Part shown: positions 52,558-64,000 of the stretch, piece by piece
How positions within the stretch are numbered: the first letter of the stretch is position 1
Layout: each line of letters begins with the position of its first letter
Assembly: GCA_905182985.1 (NCBI GenBank)
Contig: CAJJDN010000096.1
Span: 91,521-155,520, forward strand
Source of the DNA: Paramecium sonneborni
Taxonomy: Eukaryota; Ciliophora; Oligohymenophorea; Peniculida; Parameciidae
Length of the DNA: 64,000 nt
Direction: 5' to 3'
Notes under the pieces: model-generated
Database searches by the model: none
The model's input: only the letters and a program-made list of their open reading frames with translations
What the model was told of the DNA's origin: nothing
Made by a program: the position numbers and the translations under genes

Positions 52558-54285
52558 TCATAATTATAGAAAATCAATTTTACTTAAAATAATTTTTCCA
52601 AACATTTCTAATAATTCTTAATCAAATGAACTAACCTTTTAAGATCTGATTCCTTTATTATTAATAACTTATAAAATCACAGACTGATGCTTTCCTTCTA
52701 TTTCAATGCAATATATTGGCATGGTAGTTTAAATATCGACTAAAAATAAAATAAAATAAAATAAAAAACCTAAATTATTAAATGACTAATGATTATAGGC
52801 ATTTTAAACCCATAAAAATTCTTTAAATTTATGAGCTTCCCCAACAATTCCGATTCCTAATTATGATACTTCAAGTAATTTCTTTTCATTTACTCTTAGT
52901 AATCGATTATTATTAACAACATAAACTAAACCTTTTTGTGTATGGAATAAGTTTTTTAATAGGTTTTCTGCTTCAAATAAGATTTGTTCTGTATCATTCA
53001 TGTATACTAATTATAATTAAGCCTAAGATTAAGTTGTATAATATACATGTATAACATTTCTTAGTGCATTCTAAATACTAATAGATTCACTTGATTATTA
53101 ATGATTTCTCAATAAGATTGATATCATTTCAGATGTCTTAGAAATAAATAATTAATCATCATTATTAAAATGCCCAGTTAATTTATTGACTGCTTATATA
53201 ACTCCAATTGAATTTTGTTATTTATCTAAAATTGGACATAATAAAATTGTGTTTGTTTTATAACCCTTATCATTATCTTTTTTGAATCTAGGATCATTGT
53301 ATGCATTATGAACATTAATCAAGCCTCTTTCTTAAAAACAAGCTCCAATTATATCTTCATTGGATTAAATTCTTAATACTCTATCTTTAGTTTTTGTCCA
53401 TAACTCCTAGTGTTCACTGTCTAACACATATATTTAAACCCTATCACAATTAAGTGAATCTCTTAGTAATCCTTATAAACTATCTAATTAATCATTTAAA
53501 GGAATTTGCTAAAATATATTACAAAAATAAATAATACTTCATAAATTTATAAACAAGCATCAAATAATTTATTTTATTTAATTACATTTTTGAACAAAAG
53601 TTTATGCTCTTGCAACACTAATTAAATTGCATCAAATATGTGTACAATATTGCTCAACTCCATTTTTTAAATATTTGCAAAAAATTAATCTTCATTAGAA
53701 ACTAAATTCTTTATTTGTGTTAAATGATTTAATTCTTCATAACATTTAACATATTAACTCAATAAGGCTTAAAATAAATTGAATATATATACCATAATCA
53801 GAATCAAGGATAGCAGAAAGATTCTCATCAAAATTCGTGTCTTTTGTTCTTGTCCTAAGTGATTTCTTTGGACCTAAACTTGGTGTTCTTGATGAATCAT
53901 CTGTCTTAACCATAGGTTTTAATGGATTCACAATCTCAACTATTTATTACTTCTCGACTCTCAATGCACTAATAATGCAATCTCTTTTTTCGATAGCTAT
54001 TTAAAGTGATTTAATCATAAATTCATATTGCTATATTTATTTATCTTTTTAAATGACTGCTGAATTAAGTTATTAAACTTGTTTCACTAATTTTTAAACT
54101 AGCTCCTATAGTTCTCTTTCACTTTGCTATTTAAGTTTTAGGTTCATCACATCACTCAAATTAGGTAACTTTTGTTGGCTGTTACTTCCTAATTTGTCTG
54201 TTGATCTATAATTTTAAGATGTTACAGGTCTTCGTATGTTTTAGACTGAATTATTCATATATTATTAAAAATTATTATCATGCAT
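52558..54285 (-). CDS. Tandem GAF-domain protein
   Basis: About 540 residues. The N-terminal part is a coiled coil (QSERELQELVQKLVKQVQQL) and a Ser/Thr/Arg stretch (SRTPSLGPKKSLRTRTKD). Two GAF-like units follow: the first has ELYLYVLDSEHQELWTKTKD, CPILDKQQNSIGVIQAVNKL and a helix; the second has LVYVVNNNRLLRVNEKKLL and GIGIVGEAHKF. TGA 52560-52558; one intron is a T-rich GTTTTTT..TAG of 30 nt. GAF domains bind small ligands such as cyclic nucleotides; the ligand is not predictable. I use ATG 54285-54283, just after the upstream gene's stop; an in-frame ATG at 54348 would overlap that gene. Confidence 0.7.
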
Positions 54286-54286
54286 C

Positions 54287-54815
54287 TCAAAATTCCTCTT
54301 TACCTTCATCATAAACTTATTATTATTTAGAAAATCGCTTTAAGACATATGAAACAAATGCTAAAATCAATATCATAAATATGATGCCGTTAACCTTATA
54401 ATTTGAAATTAAATGTACCAACAGAAATGTCTCCAAAAAAAAGTATTAGACAGGAGCTTCTGTTTAGCAATCATTAGATGTCATGTACATACGTCCTCCA
54501 TAAAACAATAGCAATCCTATATATATTCCAAAACATATATCAAGAAAATTGAAAAACAAGTTGATGGCTGCATTTTTATATCTAATTTAATTTAGCATTT
54601 ATTGCATACCGTGGTATTAATGTAATTAAAATATAAGTACCCCAGATTATTAATCCATAGAATACCAAGTGAACAAATAATTACAAATTTTGATTGCATT
54701 TTTGATCGATAAATTAAGTCTCTATTATTCCAGAGGCTGAAAGGAAAATCAAAGTGTAAAAAAAATGAGCTCCTTCACTTGCTTTTAATTGTTTCTTAGC
54801 TTCAATTTCTTGCAT
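54287..54815 (-). CDS. Four-TM hypothetical protein
   Basis: ATG 54815-54813 (MQEIEAKKQLKASEGAHFFY) to TGA 54289-54287, about 166 residues after a 28-nt GTATGC..TAG intron. Four hydrophobic helices: FFYTLIFLSASGII, LVFYGLIIWGTYILITLI, FLDICFGIYIGLLLFYG and VNGIIFMILILAFVSYVL. The C-tail is charged (KRFSKQQQVYDEGKEEF). It looks like a small tetra-spanning integral membrane protein. Its stop lies one base before the preferred ATG of the GAF gene, the tightest same-strand junction in the window. Confidence 0.65.
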
Positions 54816-55190
54816 GTTTAATAATTTTATTTATTATATAAACTTTTAACGATGAATTAGATTATTAGCTAATTATCCATATCCCAGAATCAACTTTAAC
54901 AATATTAATTTTAAATCATCTGATAGTTTTAATTATTTATTTACTTTTGATGTTTTGTTACCTAAAAATCTCAATTTCTTAATAAATTATAATGGTTGCA
55001 GTCTATTTTTAACTCATGTGAAAATGTTAAATTTCTATCATTTTATAACTTTTGGTTCAGTAAAAAATATATAATATGATGAATAAATTTTGGTTCCTTT
55101 ATAGAATTGCATATCTTTCTTCAAGGCGGTAAAATACTTTAAATTAATTTGTAATTTTTTTTACTTTAAAACACACATTGCTTTTTTATA
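54816..55190. other. Intergenic region between divergent genes
   Basis: 375 bp between the start of the four-TM gene and the start of the plus-strand gene at 55191. AT-rich, no open frame worth calling. Presumably a two-way promoter. Confidence 0.4.
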
Positions 55191-55730
55191 ATGGAATAGT
55201 TCACAGATGATGAAGAAATACAATTGATACCAATTAAAAAGAAACCGAAAACATAGGAAATAAACAAAAAAAATATAAATATATAAAGATAATAGAGTTT
55301 ACAAAAACCCATCAGCAAGTCTAATCCTAAAAGGATGGATTTAAAAATTTAAACATCATTGTTGGATTCCCTTAAATTTACAGAGAACATTCAACCTGAT
55401 ATTATAAAATGTTGTTTGGATAATGATTTTACTTTATGGGAGCACTAAAATTTTGTTTTTAAATTGAGTCAAAAATATCTAAATTAAAAAGTTGAACAAG
55501 ATTAGAAAATAATACAATATTTTAATGATTTTAATTAGAAATGGAAAATATATCCCTATTAACACTTTGTTGATCTAAAACCTGAGACAGACCATGTTAT
55601 TAAAAGATAACCATTATTTGATTAAAAAAAAAAAAATAAAAAAAATAAAAGAAAAAATTAAATAAAAGTAATCCCTTTATATTAGAATTAAAAAATAGTA
55701 GATATAAGAATAAAATTAGAGTTTTAATGA
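55191..55730 (+). CDS. Lysine-rich hypothetical protein
   Basis: Intron-free 179-codon frame from ATG 55191 (MEQFTDDEEIQLIPIKKKP) to TGA 55728-55730. It has an acidic start, then basic (NIQRQQSLQKPISKSNPKRM). A central helical part with two adjacent Cys (IIKCCLDNDFTLWEHQ) precedes a segment HFVDLKPETDHVIKRQPLF and a Lys/Asn run. Basic low-complexity ends suggest a nucleic-acid-associated or ribosome-assembly protein, but no family is recognised. Confidence 0.55.
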
Positions 55731-55926
55731 AATGATGATATGTGATTTATAATATCACTTATTTATTCTTAAATTATTCTGTTCAGACTAGTATTATCGT
55801 AATTTATTAATTTTATTCTCTAACAGAACCTAATATATCATCATTTGAGGTTCTATAACTCAATTAGAACCAGCAATTGGAATTAATATTTATTTGTCTC
55901 ATTTTATGTATTAAATAATGTTTCAA

Positions 55927-56237
55927 TCAGATTCTATTATAAAAATAATAAATCATATAGTTTAGCTATTGATTTATTTTAATAATTCCTTAATATGTTT
56001 TTTCTGAATCATCAATATCTTGTATATAAATTTCTCTGTCAATTTCATATAATTTAATTTTTTCTTTCTATTTTACCATTTTTTTCATAATTCAATTACC
56101 TTTCTTAAATTCTATTTGCAAGTCTTTTTTTTATTTATTATTTATTATTTTGAATTACATAATTAGTTTAAACATCTTTTATTATCCATTTCAATAATAT
56201 CTTGAAAAATTGTTTTTTTAGAAATTCTTTTCTTCAT
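55927..56237 (-). CDS. Small hypothetical protein
   Basis: ATG 56237-56235 (MKKRISKKTIFQDIIEMDNK), one 32-nt GTAATT..TAG intron, TGA 55929-55927; spliced length is divisible by three, 92 residues. Highly basic in the first half with three Cys, then an acidic patch (YIQDIDDSEKTYQG). Unknown function. An earlier exon upstream of 56237 cannot be excluded because the strand stays open to about 56340 in another frame. Confidence 0.45.
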
Positions 56238-56756
56238 AAATTATAACTTTTTAATTATCAACGATATTTATTGTTTTTAAAAATTATTAATTAGATAATT
56301 TCTTGATCTGTTATTTAATTGTCAATTATTTGATTCTAATCCTGTTAAATTATAAAAAATAAATTAATTTTAAAATAAAAATGCAACTAGAAATTATTTA
56401 GATTATATATTTTAACGAATAAAAATGAATAAATTTCATTAAAATGAATTAAATAATTCATATAAAAATTACTTAAACCAAAGTATGGGTTTAAGTAATT
56501 AAATGAAAAGTTGTAATCAATGCTTTAGTAAATTAATTTAAGATGTATTCAACTTAAAATTTTATTTTTAAATTTTAGTTTATTAGATTCAGAATACAAT
56601 CTTAATTTAAAATGATAAAATTTATAGGTATCATCACTAACTTGATCAATGTCTTGTAAGAATTTAATTAATTAATACTAATCAAAATTCTATTTATTTT
56701 CATGATTAATCACCTCTTGCATAATTGGTATCATCCTGTAGAAGATCCAGTGGAGT
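56238..56756. other. Upstream region of the HECT ligase gene, possible 5' exon
   Basis: 519 bp. A plus-strand ATG at 56485 reads MGLSNQMKSCNQCFSKLIQD, followed by a 34-nt GTATTC..TAG candidate intron and coding-like sequence including HNWYHPVEDPVEYEEIRR in a different frame from the DUSP exon. It may be a 5' exon of the ligase gene with an unresolved splice, or a tiny separate gene. Confidence 0.3.
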
Positions 56757-59737
56757 ATGAAGAAATCAGAAGGTATGATGATGGAAGAAGAGTAAATTTT
56801 AAACTTTATAACCAAGAGATATGATAAAACATTAAGAGAAAAAGGAGGAATAGAGTACTATTTAGTATCAAAAAAGTTTATTAAATAATGGAAATATTAT
56901 GTGGATTATTATGAAGAAATAGGAAATCAATAGAGAGAGGCCAAAAAAAAAGTTTTGAAATTTAAATATATTAGCCTGATAAAATTAATTCAGATTTAGT
57001 TTGTAATGAAAAGCTTTTTAACTATATCCCTGAAGATCATGTCTATAATTCCAGTATTCGTTATTTGGAAAATGAATGGGATTATGAATACGTAATATTA
57101 TAAATCATAAAAATTAGATACTTAAAGATGTTTTTGATTTTTTGTAAGATAAATACTCATCAATTGAACCATAAAAAAGAATTGGATATTATTATGAGAG
57201 TGAAAAAAAAAAAATTGTTTATCCAAATTTAGCTCGAGTATAAACATTTACTACTTATAGTTTACTTTGTTATATTAATCTTTAAAAGATAATAAAACCT
57301 ATAGTGTCAAAGTACAAGTAGACTATCACTCAGAAATAAAATCTTGGCTTGATTTATTAAAAGAGACTTTTTAAGAGGAATTTAAATAAAAATAGATTAA
57401 AAATATTAGAATTTGGTAACCTAGACATAAAAATCTAAAAGTTGATCTTTTGATAGAATAGTTAGAAAAAATTAATTTTGTTGATGGAGATATTTTGTTA
57501 GAAAATCTCATGATCTTTCAACTTTAATCAATAAGAGATAATTGTCTCATTCTAGATTTTGAGTTAAATACATGGTAATTTAATAAAATGGAATAATAAT
57601 AATAGATTGAATTTGATATTGATCTCTTATTCAATAGAGCTATAAATGGTTGTGGTAAATATGTATGTGATTTTCCATTTTGCAAATTGAATAATGAATA
57701 TCTTGAACAAGATTTTAGTTAAGATGATATCAAAGGAATTTGCTCGTAATTAATTGAAAATGAAGAAATCAATTGGAACTAATTATGTTATTAAGTAAGA
57801 AACATTAATGATAAATTGGTTCCTTTGTAAATGTCAGAGTTTTAAAAAGATTTGCATGAAGCTACTCTCAAAGTCTCTTGTTAATTAGAAATGTTTGGAG
57901 TATCATTTGTTGAAAATTTTTACAATAAATCTGGCATTTATAAAATTGATTCTCATAATGCAGATGTAGATTCTAATTTAATTATTGATACATAAAAAAA
58001 ATTTATTAGTTACGGAGGTTTAAGTTTAGTAACAAATAATTTATTTTCTTAAAAAGAAAAAAATTTAGAACCTTTGACCAATTAATATTAATTGAGAGCA
58101 CTTTATTTAATATTATAATTTCGCAAATATTTAGAATATATTATTGATGAAAAAATCTCAAATATTATTAAAAATTATAAGAAGACTTAATAAAAATTAG
58201 AAATCATAGTTATCTAGATGGTTTACAAACCTTTCAAAAGCAGAATTTGTAGAGACTACAAAAATAGTTAAAAAATTAATAAATTCCCAAATTTTGAGAC
58301 AGTAACATTCTCCATTAATCCCTTTCTTGGTAATAGAAGATTCCCAAAAAAATGGTAGGTTTATTTGAATTATTTTAAATTTTATAAGAATCCAAAAAAA
58401 TGAATAGTAGATTGTAAACATCAGAATTCGTAATTAGCAAAATAATGGAGAAATTATTCGTTTACTTTTTGTTTATATTCTTGGTCTATTTCAATAGAAT
58501 TTAAATCGAAACTATAGAGTCTAGATTGCAAGGTGAAATAACATGATAGTATGAGCCATTCGGTAAAATATCATTTTACAGGATAAGCTCCATATTTAAG
58601 TTTATATATAGAGAGAAATAATATAATTGAATCAGCAATAAAATAATTATAAATAACTCATATTCCACTAAAGAATCCTTTAAAAGTGCAATTTATAGGA
58701 GAATAAGGTGTGGATGAAGGAGGTCTAAAAAGAGAATTTTTTAAATTAATAATGGAAAAATTGATTTCACCAGATTATGGTATGTTTATTCCAAAAAATA
58801 ATGGAAAAATATATTGGTTTAATCCGAAGTCTTTTGAAATGGCGATTTATTACTCATTAATAGGAAAATTGTTAGGATTGGCACTTTATAATTAAGTTTT
58901 GCTTGATGTGAGATTCCCAACTGTTCTTTTCAAAAAGTTATAGAATGAAAAAAGTCACAGAAGAAGATTTGAAAGAATTAGATATGGAAATTTATACAGG
59001 ATTTTAATATTTAAGAGAACAAACTGATAATAATTTAATTTAGAGTCTTGCTTTAAATTTTCATGCAATTTATGTAATATGGGGAGAAGCATACTTTGAT
59101 GATTTGAAAGTATAAGCATTTCTCATATATAAAGCCTAATGAATTTTAAATTATTGTTAGCAAAGATAATAGAGAAGAATATATATAATTATATACTGAT
59201 TGGTACTTAAATAAACTTGTTAAAAACTAGTTTGATTTATTAAATTCAGGATTTAAATCAGTAGTTGATGGGGATGGAATTAAAGTAATTATTATTTTTT
59301 AAATTAGTAATTTTCAGGAGAGAAACTCTAAGCCCTAATAATAGGATTGCCACATTTTGATTTAAAAGACTTAGAATTAGTTACTAAATATGATGGATTT
59401 GATGCTAATTCTGAGTATATAAGGTTTAGATTAATAATGAGATTTATAGATATTTCTGGAGTTGTATACATTCTTTGAGTATGGGATTGTAAAAAAGATT
59501 TTTGTTTTTCTGTACAGGCACAGACAGAATTCCTGTTGGAGGACTTAAATCTATTAAATTTGTTATTTAAAAACATGGTGAAGGTAAAATTTAATATTAA
59601 TAATAGATACTGAATAATTACCATCTGCTCATACTTGTTTCAATGTTTTATTATTACCTCTTTATAAGAAAAAAGAAATATTGAAAGTTAAATTAATGAT
59701 ATCTTTAGATAATGCAGAAGGCTTTGGATTAATGTGA
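56757..59737 (+). CDS. HECT-type E3 ubiquitin ligase with N-terminal DUSP and AZUL-like domains
   Basis: Transfers ubiquitin through a Cys thioester. A DUSP-like domain comes first (IEYYLVSKKFIKQWKYYVDY; PDKINSDLVCNEKLFNYIPE). After about 180 residues an AZUL-like zinc finger appears (AINGCGKYVCDFPFCKLNNE), the element known from UBE3A. The HECT domain follows: NPLKVQFIGEQGVDEGGLKR, GKLLGLALYNQVLLDVRFP, FCTGTDRIPVGGLKS, and LPSAHTCFNVLLLP with the catalytic Cys codon at 59636-59638; TGA 59735-59737. Multiple short introns. In the HECT N-lobe an A6 run (58948-58953) has one base too many to keep the frame. Start ATG 56757 or 56775. Confidence 0.82.
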
Positions 59738-59819
59738 TTTAAATATGACATTAAAATTATTATAAATAGATAACTTATCTACTAAAGTTTATAATAAATT
59801 ATTAAAATCTAACATCTAA

Positions 59820-61447
59820 TCATTAATTAAATATATCATTTGGATTAATTTCTTTGTAATTTTATATTGGAAATTTTTCATCTAAAGTTATTGCCTTTTC
59901 AATTTCTGCTTCAAAGCCACTTCATATTATAAATTTAATTACTTTAAAAATTTTTGATTTAATAGTGATTTTAGATTTTCAATAAGTATTTTTCGATCTA
60001 TTCTTTCACTTCTGCTTTTTTCAATTAATGAAATAAACTCTTGAGTTATAATTTTGCTTAAATTTTATTAATTTTATTTTAATTCTTAAGACATATCTAT
60101 ATTAAAATAAAATATAGATTTCTTGAAATTAAAATATTATTATTTTATTTTCTAGCTTAAATCTTGATATAGAGGATACTTATTAATATTTTCTGAGCAT
60201 TATTATAAAATATTTTTTATATTATCTAAGTCTTTATCATCCTTAAAAAATGGGTGAAGATCTGATACTATAATATGCATAAACCCCATACAATAAAGTA
60301 TTTCTTACATTCCTAATTAACGTAAACAAAATGCTGCAATTTTTTTTTTTGTATCCTAAGTCATTTATAACTTATTGGATATTAATTCATAAAAAAGGTA
60401 CTTTCTGAATAATTATGTTTAAATTTTAAAAACCCTTTTAAGACGATCTAAAATTTATTCCTATTTTTTTTCCTCAACAAGAATTTTAATTTGCTCTTTG
60501 CTAATATTTTGTAATGGATTAAATAATGAATCAGCCATACATGAAGGTTTCTCCAAAAGATTTATTAATGGATGTTAAAATAATTATTCAAATGATATTC
60601 TTTCATTTTCTTCATAAACAATCATCTTATCTAACAAATCAGCAATCAATTCTTTCTATGGATGAAATGGTTGTTGACACTTGAATTACCTATTTTAAAT
60701 TAATTTATGGAAATCTTTGATACTATCTTTTGTTTTCAAATTATATGGTAAATCACCAGAAAAAAATATTTAATAGAATAAAATGCCATAAGAATAAATG
60801 TCACATTTTCCTGAAAAAGCTTAAGTACTAAATATTTATGGAGAGGAATATATTGGAGTTCCCACTCTGGTTAATATATTAGGGTCTAAAAGGTTTTATA
60901 AAATTTTACTAAATCCAAAATCTGAAATCTATTGAAAATTTTAAATATTTACTTTATACAATCTCCTTTCGTTTTCTTATCCTTGATTTAAGATTTTTAT
61001 TAAAATATTTGATGGTTTAATATCTCTATGAACAATGTTATTTTTATATAAAATTCTGCATCCTTCAACTATTTATTTTACTACATTAACGCACTACGTA
61101 TCATTGTACCATGATTGATTTTACTTAAGCAATTTAAATTCTTATTCTAAATCCATATCACATCTCTCCATAATTATTTCAAATTAATGAGGAGAATTGA
61201 TTATATTTTCTATTCGAACAAGATTATCAGATTTAATTTCCATTATTTTTTTTACTATCTCAATTTCTTATTTCCAAAGCTTTATATTATTTCTATTTTT
61301 GTGAATAATTTTAACACATAGAGGATCATTTTATTAACCATCTTTTCTTTTACATTCATAAACTTCTCCAAAAGCACCCATTCCTATTTAGTTTTATCTT
61401 GTTTTTTCATATGTGTATAAATTTCTAATTTCATAGTCATTGGACAT
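59820..61447 (-). CDS. Serine/threonine protein kinase
   Basis: ATG 61447-61445 (MSNDYEIRNLYTYEKTRQNQ). Kinase motifs: GMGAFGEVYECKRK (Gly loop), LCVKII (Lys), IVHRDIKPSNILI, ISDFGFSK, GTPIYSSPQIF (activation segment end) and GKCDIYSYGILFYQIFFSGD. The domain fills the first 330 residues. The C-terminal 200 residues are helical and Lys/Gln-rich with no known domain, ending NPNDIFNQ at TGA 59822-59820. All catalytic residues are present. Subfamily not assigned; it is one of the many ciliate-expanded kinases. Convergent with the HECT gene, 82 bp between stops. Confidence 0.85.
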
Positions 61448-61517
61448 TGATAAGGTTATAAGTTTTCCAATAAAAATAAATATTAAAATATTCACATATA
61501 ATTTTACTTATAATTAA

Positions 61518-62468
61518 TCACTATTTAAATCCTTCTATAATCCATTTATTTCTATCTTCAACGCATGGATGAGTTCTTATAGGAAATTCCTTCCCATTTG
61601 CTTCATCTTAAACTGCAAACAAAAATTAATCAGGATTAGTAACAGATTTGATAGTCCATTCATTCTATCCAACTTATTCAATAATCCATTTATTTCTTTC
61701 TTCATTAAATGAATGAAATCTAACATCAAAATCTCCCCATTTATTATGTTATTTATCATTAGCTACAAAAAGCACTTAAAATGGATGAGATGCTGATCTA
61801 ATAATATATTTATTATCTTAAACTTATTCTAAATAAAAGGAAGAATTTAAATTTATAGCATTAGTAATCTTAGCAGTATAATCTGATTTAAATTAAGGAT
61901 GAGTATCTGTAATTGTTAAATAATTATTATTAATATGCGAAGGTTTAAGTTTAACAATCTTGTTTTGATTTATAGAAGGATATGGATATAGAATATTTGG
62001 TGTAGTGACAATAAACCAAAGATTTTTTTGTTAATCTTTATTGGAATGTGTTCTAACATCGAATTCTCCAGCATGTTAATTAGAGAAATCATCAGCAATA
62101 AATAAATATTAATCAGGGTTAGTTTCTGATCTAATTGTGAAACAACTCCATCCAGCATTTTCAATAATCCAATGATTTCTTTTTTCATCAAATGCATGAG
62201 TTCGTACATCAAATTAATCCTTAAATTTTCTAGTATTATCATTTGAACAAAAAACAAAATGATTAGGTTAAGTAAGAAGTCTTATTTTGTATACATTATC
62301 ATTAATTTTTTCCAATAAGAAGTAGCAATGTGGTTGATTTTAATTGGTTACTCTAACATCATAATCATTGTCTAAAGATCTTGATTTATTTGTAGCAGCT
62401 GAAAGATATCTTGTAGGAACAGAGAGAGGAACAAAAGAAGCAATCAGATATCCTTAATTATTTAACAT
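61518..62468 (-). CDS. Internally repeated beta-rich protein (WIIE repeats)
   Basis: Intron-free, 316 residues, ATG 62468-62466 (MLNNQGYLIASFVPLSVPTR), TGA 61520-61518. Made of repeats with the core FDVRTHxFxExRNxWIIE, then W-S/E-x-T/F-T-I-x-S and NPDQYLFIADD. Copies: FDVRTHAFDEKRNHWIIE, FDVRTHSNKDQQKNLWFI, FDVRFHSFNEERNKWIIE, FPIRTHPCVEDRNKWIIE, plus a degenerate first copy YDVRVTNQNQPHCYF. No signal peptide. The spacing and aromatic content suggest a beta-trefoil or fascin-like fold that binds a ligand; this is inference. Confidence 0.75.
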
Positions 62469-62744
62469 TAAAATAAAATCAATATTAATTAAATAATGAA
62501 ATCATACTTATTATATTAAAAAATCATATGGAATATTTAACTCATTTAATTTTTTATAGTTCTTTTAACAAAAGAAGAGGATAATAGTAAATGATTTTAT
62601 ATATAAAATAATGAATAAAAAACAACTTTTCAAACATTTTTCTTTATTAATTTATAATAAATTATCTGATTTATACTTATGAATTTCAAGCTTCAAATTG
62701 ATTGAAGTTGTCAAATCACATCAAATTTAAATATTAATATTCAA

Positions 62745-64000
<1,256 letters not shown>

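Overview
The window is macronuclear-type DNA from a ciliate, almost certainly a Paramecium species. Open frames are interrupted everywhere by TAA and TAG, which must be read as glutamine; TGA is the only stop that fits. Nearly every recognisable gene is split by introns of about 19-35 nt that start GT (mostly GTA) and end AG (mostly TAG). Base composition is very AT-rich, coding strands are purine-rich, and genes lie tens of bases apart on both strands (6 bp between the GH31 and Hsp70 genes, 21 bp between the amidohydrolase and CFAP161 genes). All gene ends below come from reading with this code and splicing by eye; exact intron borders are inferred.

Layout. 0-6.5 kb: a partial left-edge gene, a small membrane protein, a tubulin-tyrosine-ligase-like enzyme, a hypothetical ORF that overlaps a Cys-rich surface membrane protein, and an inositol polyphosphate kinase. 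6.5-9.8 kb: chaperonin CCT3 and the PKA catalytic subunit. 9.9-11.5 kb: a broken or mis-sequenced gene. 11.9-16 kb: three hypothetical coiled-coil or F-box-like genes. 16-20.7 kb: a large PAS/multi-TM protein of the ciliate TmcB type. 21-24.3 kb: a YtcJ-like amidohydrolase, then two adjacent ciliary genes, CFAP161 and a calcyphosine-like EF-hand protein. 24.9-27.8 kb: hypothetical and Cys-rich genes. 27.4-29.4 kb: a perfect 1,028-bp duplication separated by a single N, best explained as an unmerged contig overlap. 29.4-34.8 kb: a very large secreted low-complexity protein with about 17 copies of a 'YYWD' aromatic repeat. 34.9-39.7 kb: a coiled-coil gene, the PKA regulatory subunit, a secreted acidic protein, a PP2C phosphatase and a small gene. 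39.9-44.6 kb: a GH31 alpha-glucosidase and mitochondrial Hsp70. 45-52.2 kb: a 7.2-kb LRR protein with a C-terminal multi-pass membrane domain. 52.6-56.2 kb: a tandem-GAF protein and small genes. 56.8-59.7 kb: a DUSP-AZUL-HECT ubiquitin ligase. 59.8-64 kb: a Ser/Thr kinase, a repeat protein and a kinase with EF-hands cut by the window edge.

The genes do not form an operon-like system. Themes that recur are cilia and cyclic-nucleotide signalling (TTLL, CFAP161, calcyphosine, PKA-C, PKA-R, GAF, PAS) and secreted or surface proteins. Several genes need a one-base shift at an A or T run to stay open, so some apparent pseudogenes may be sequencing errors.
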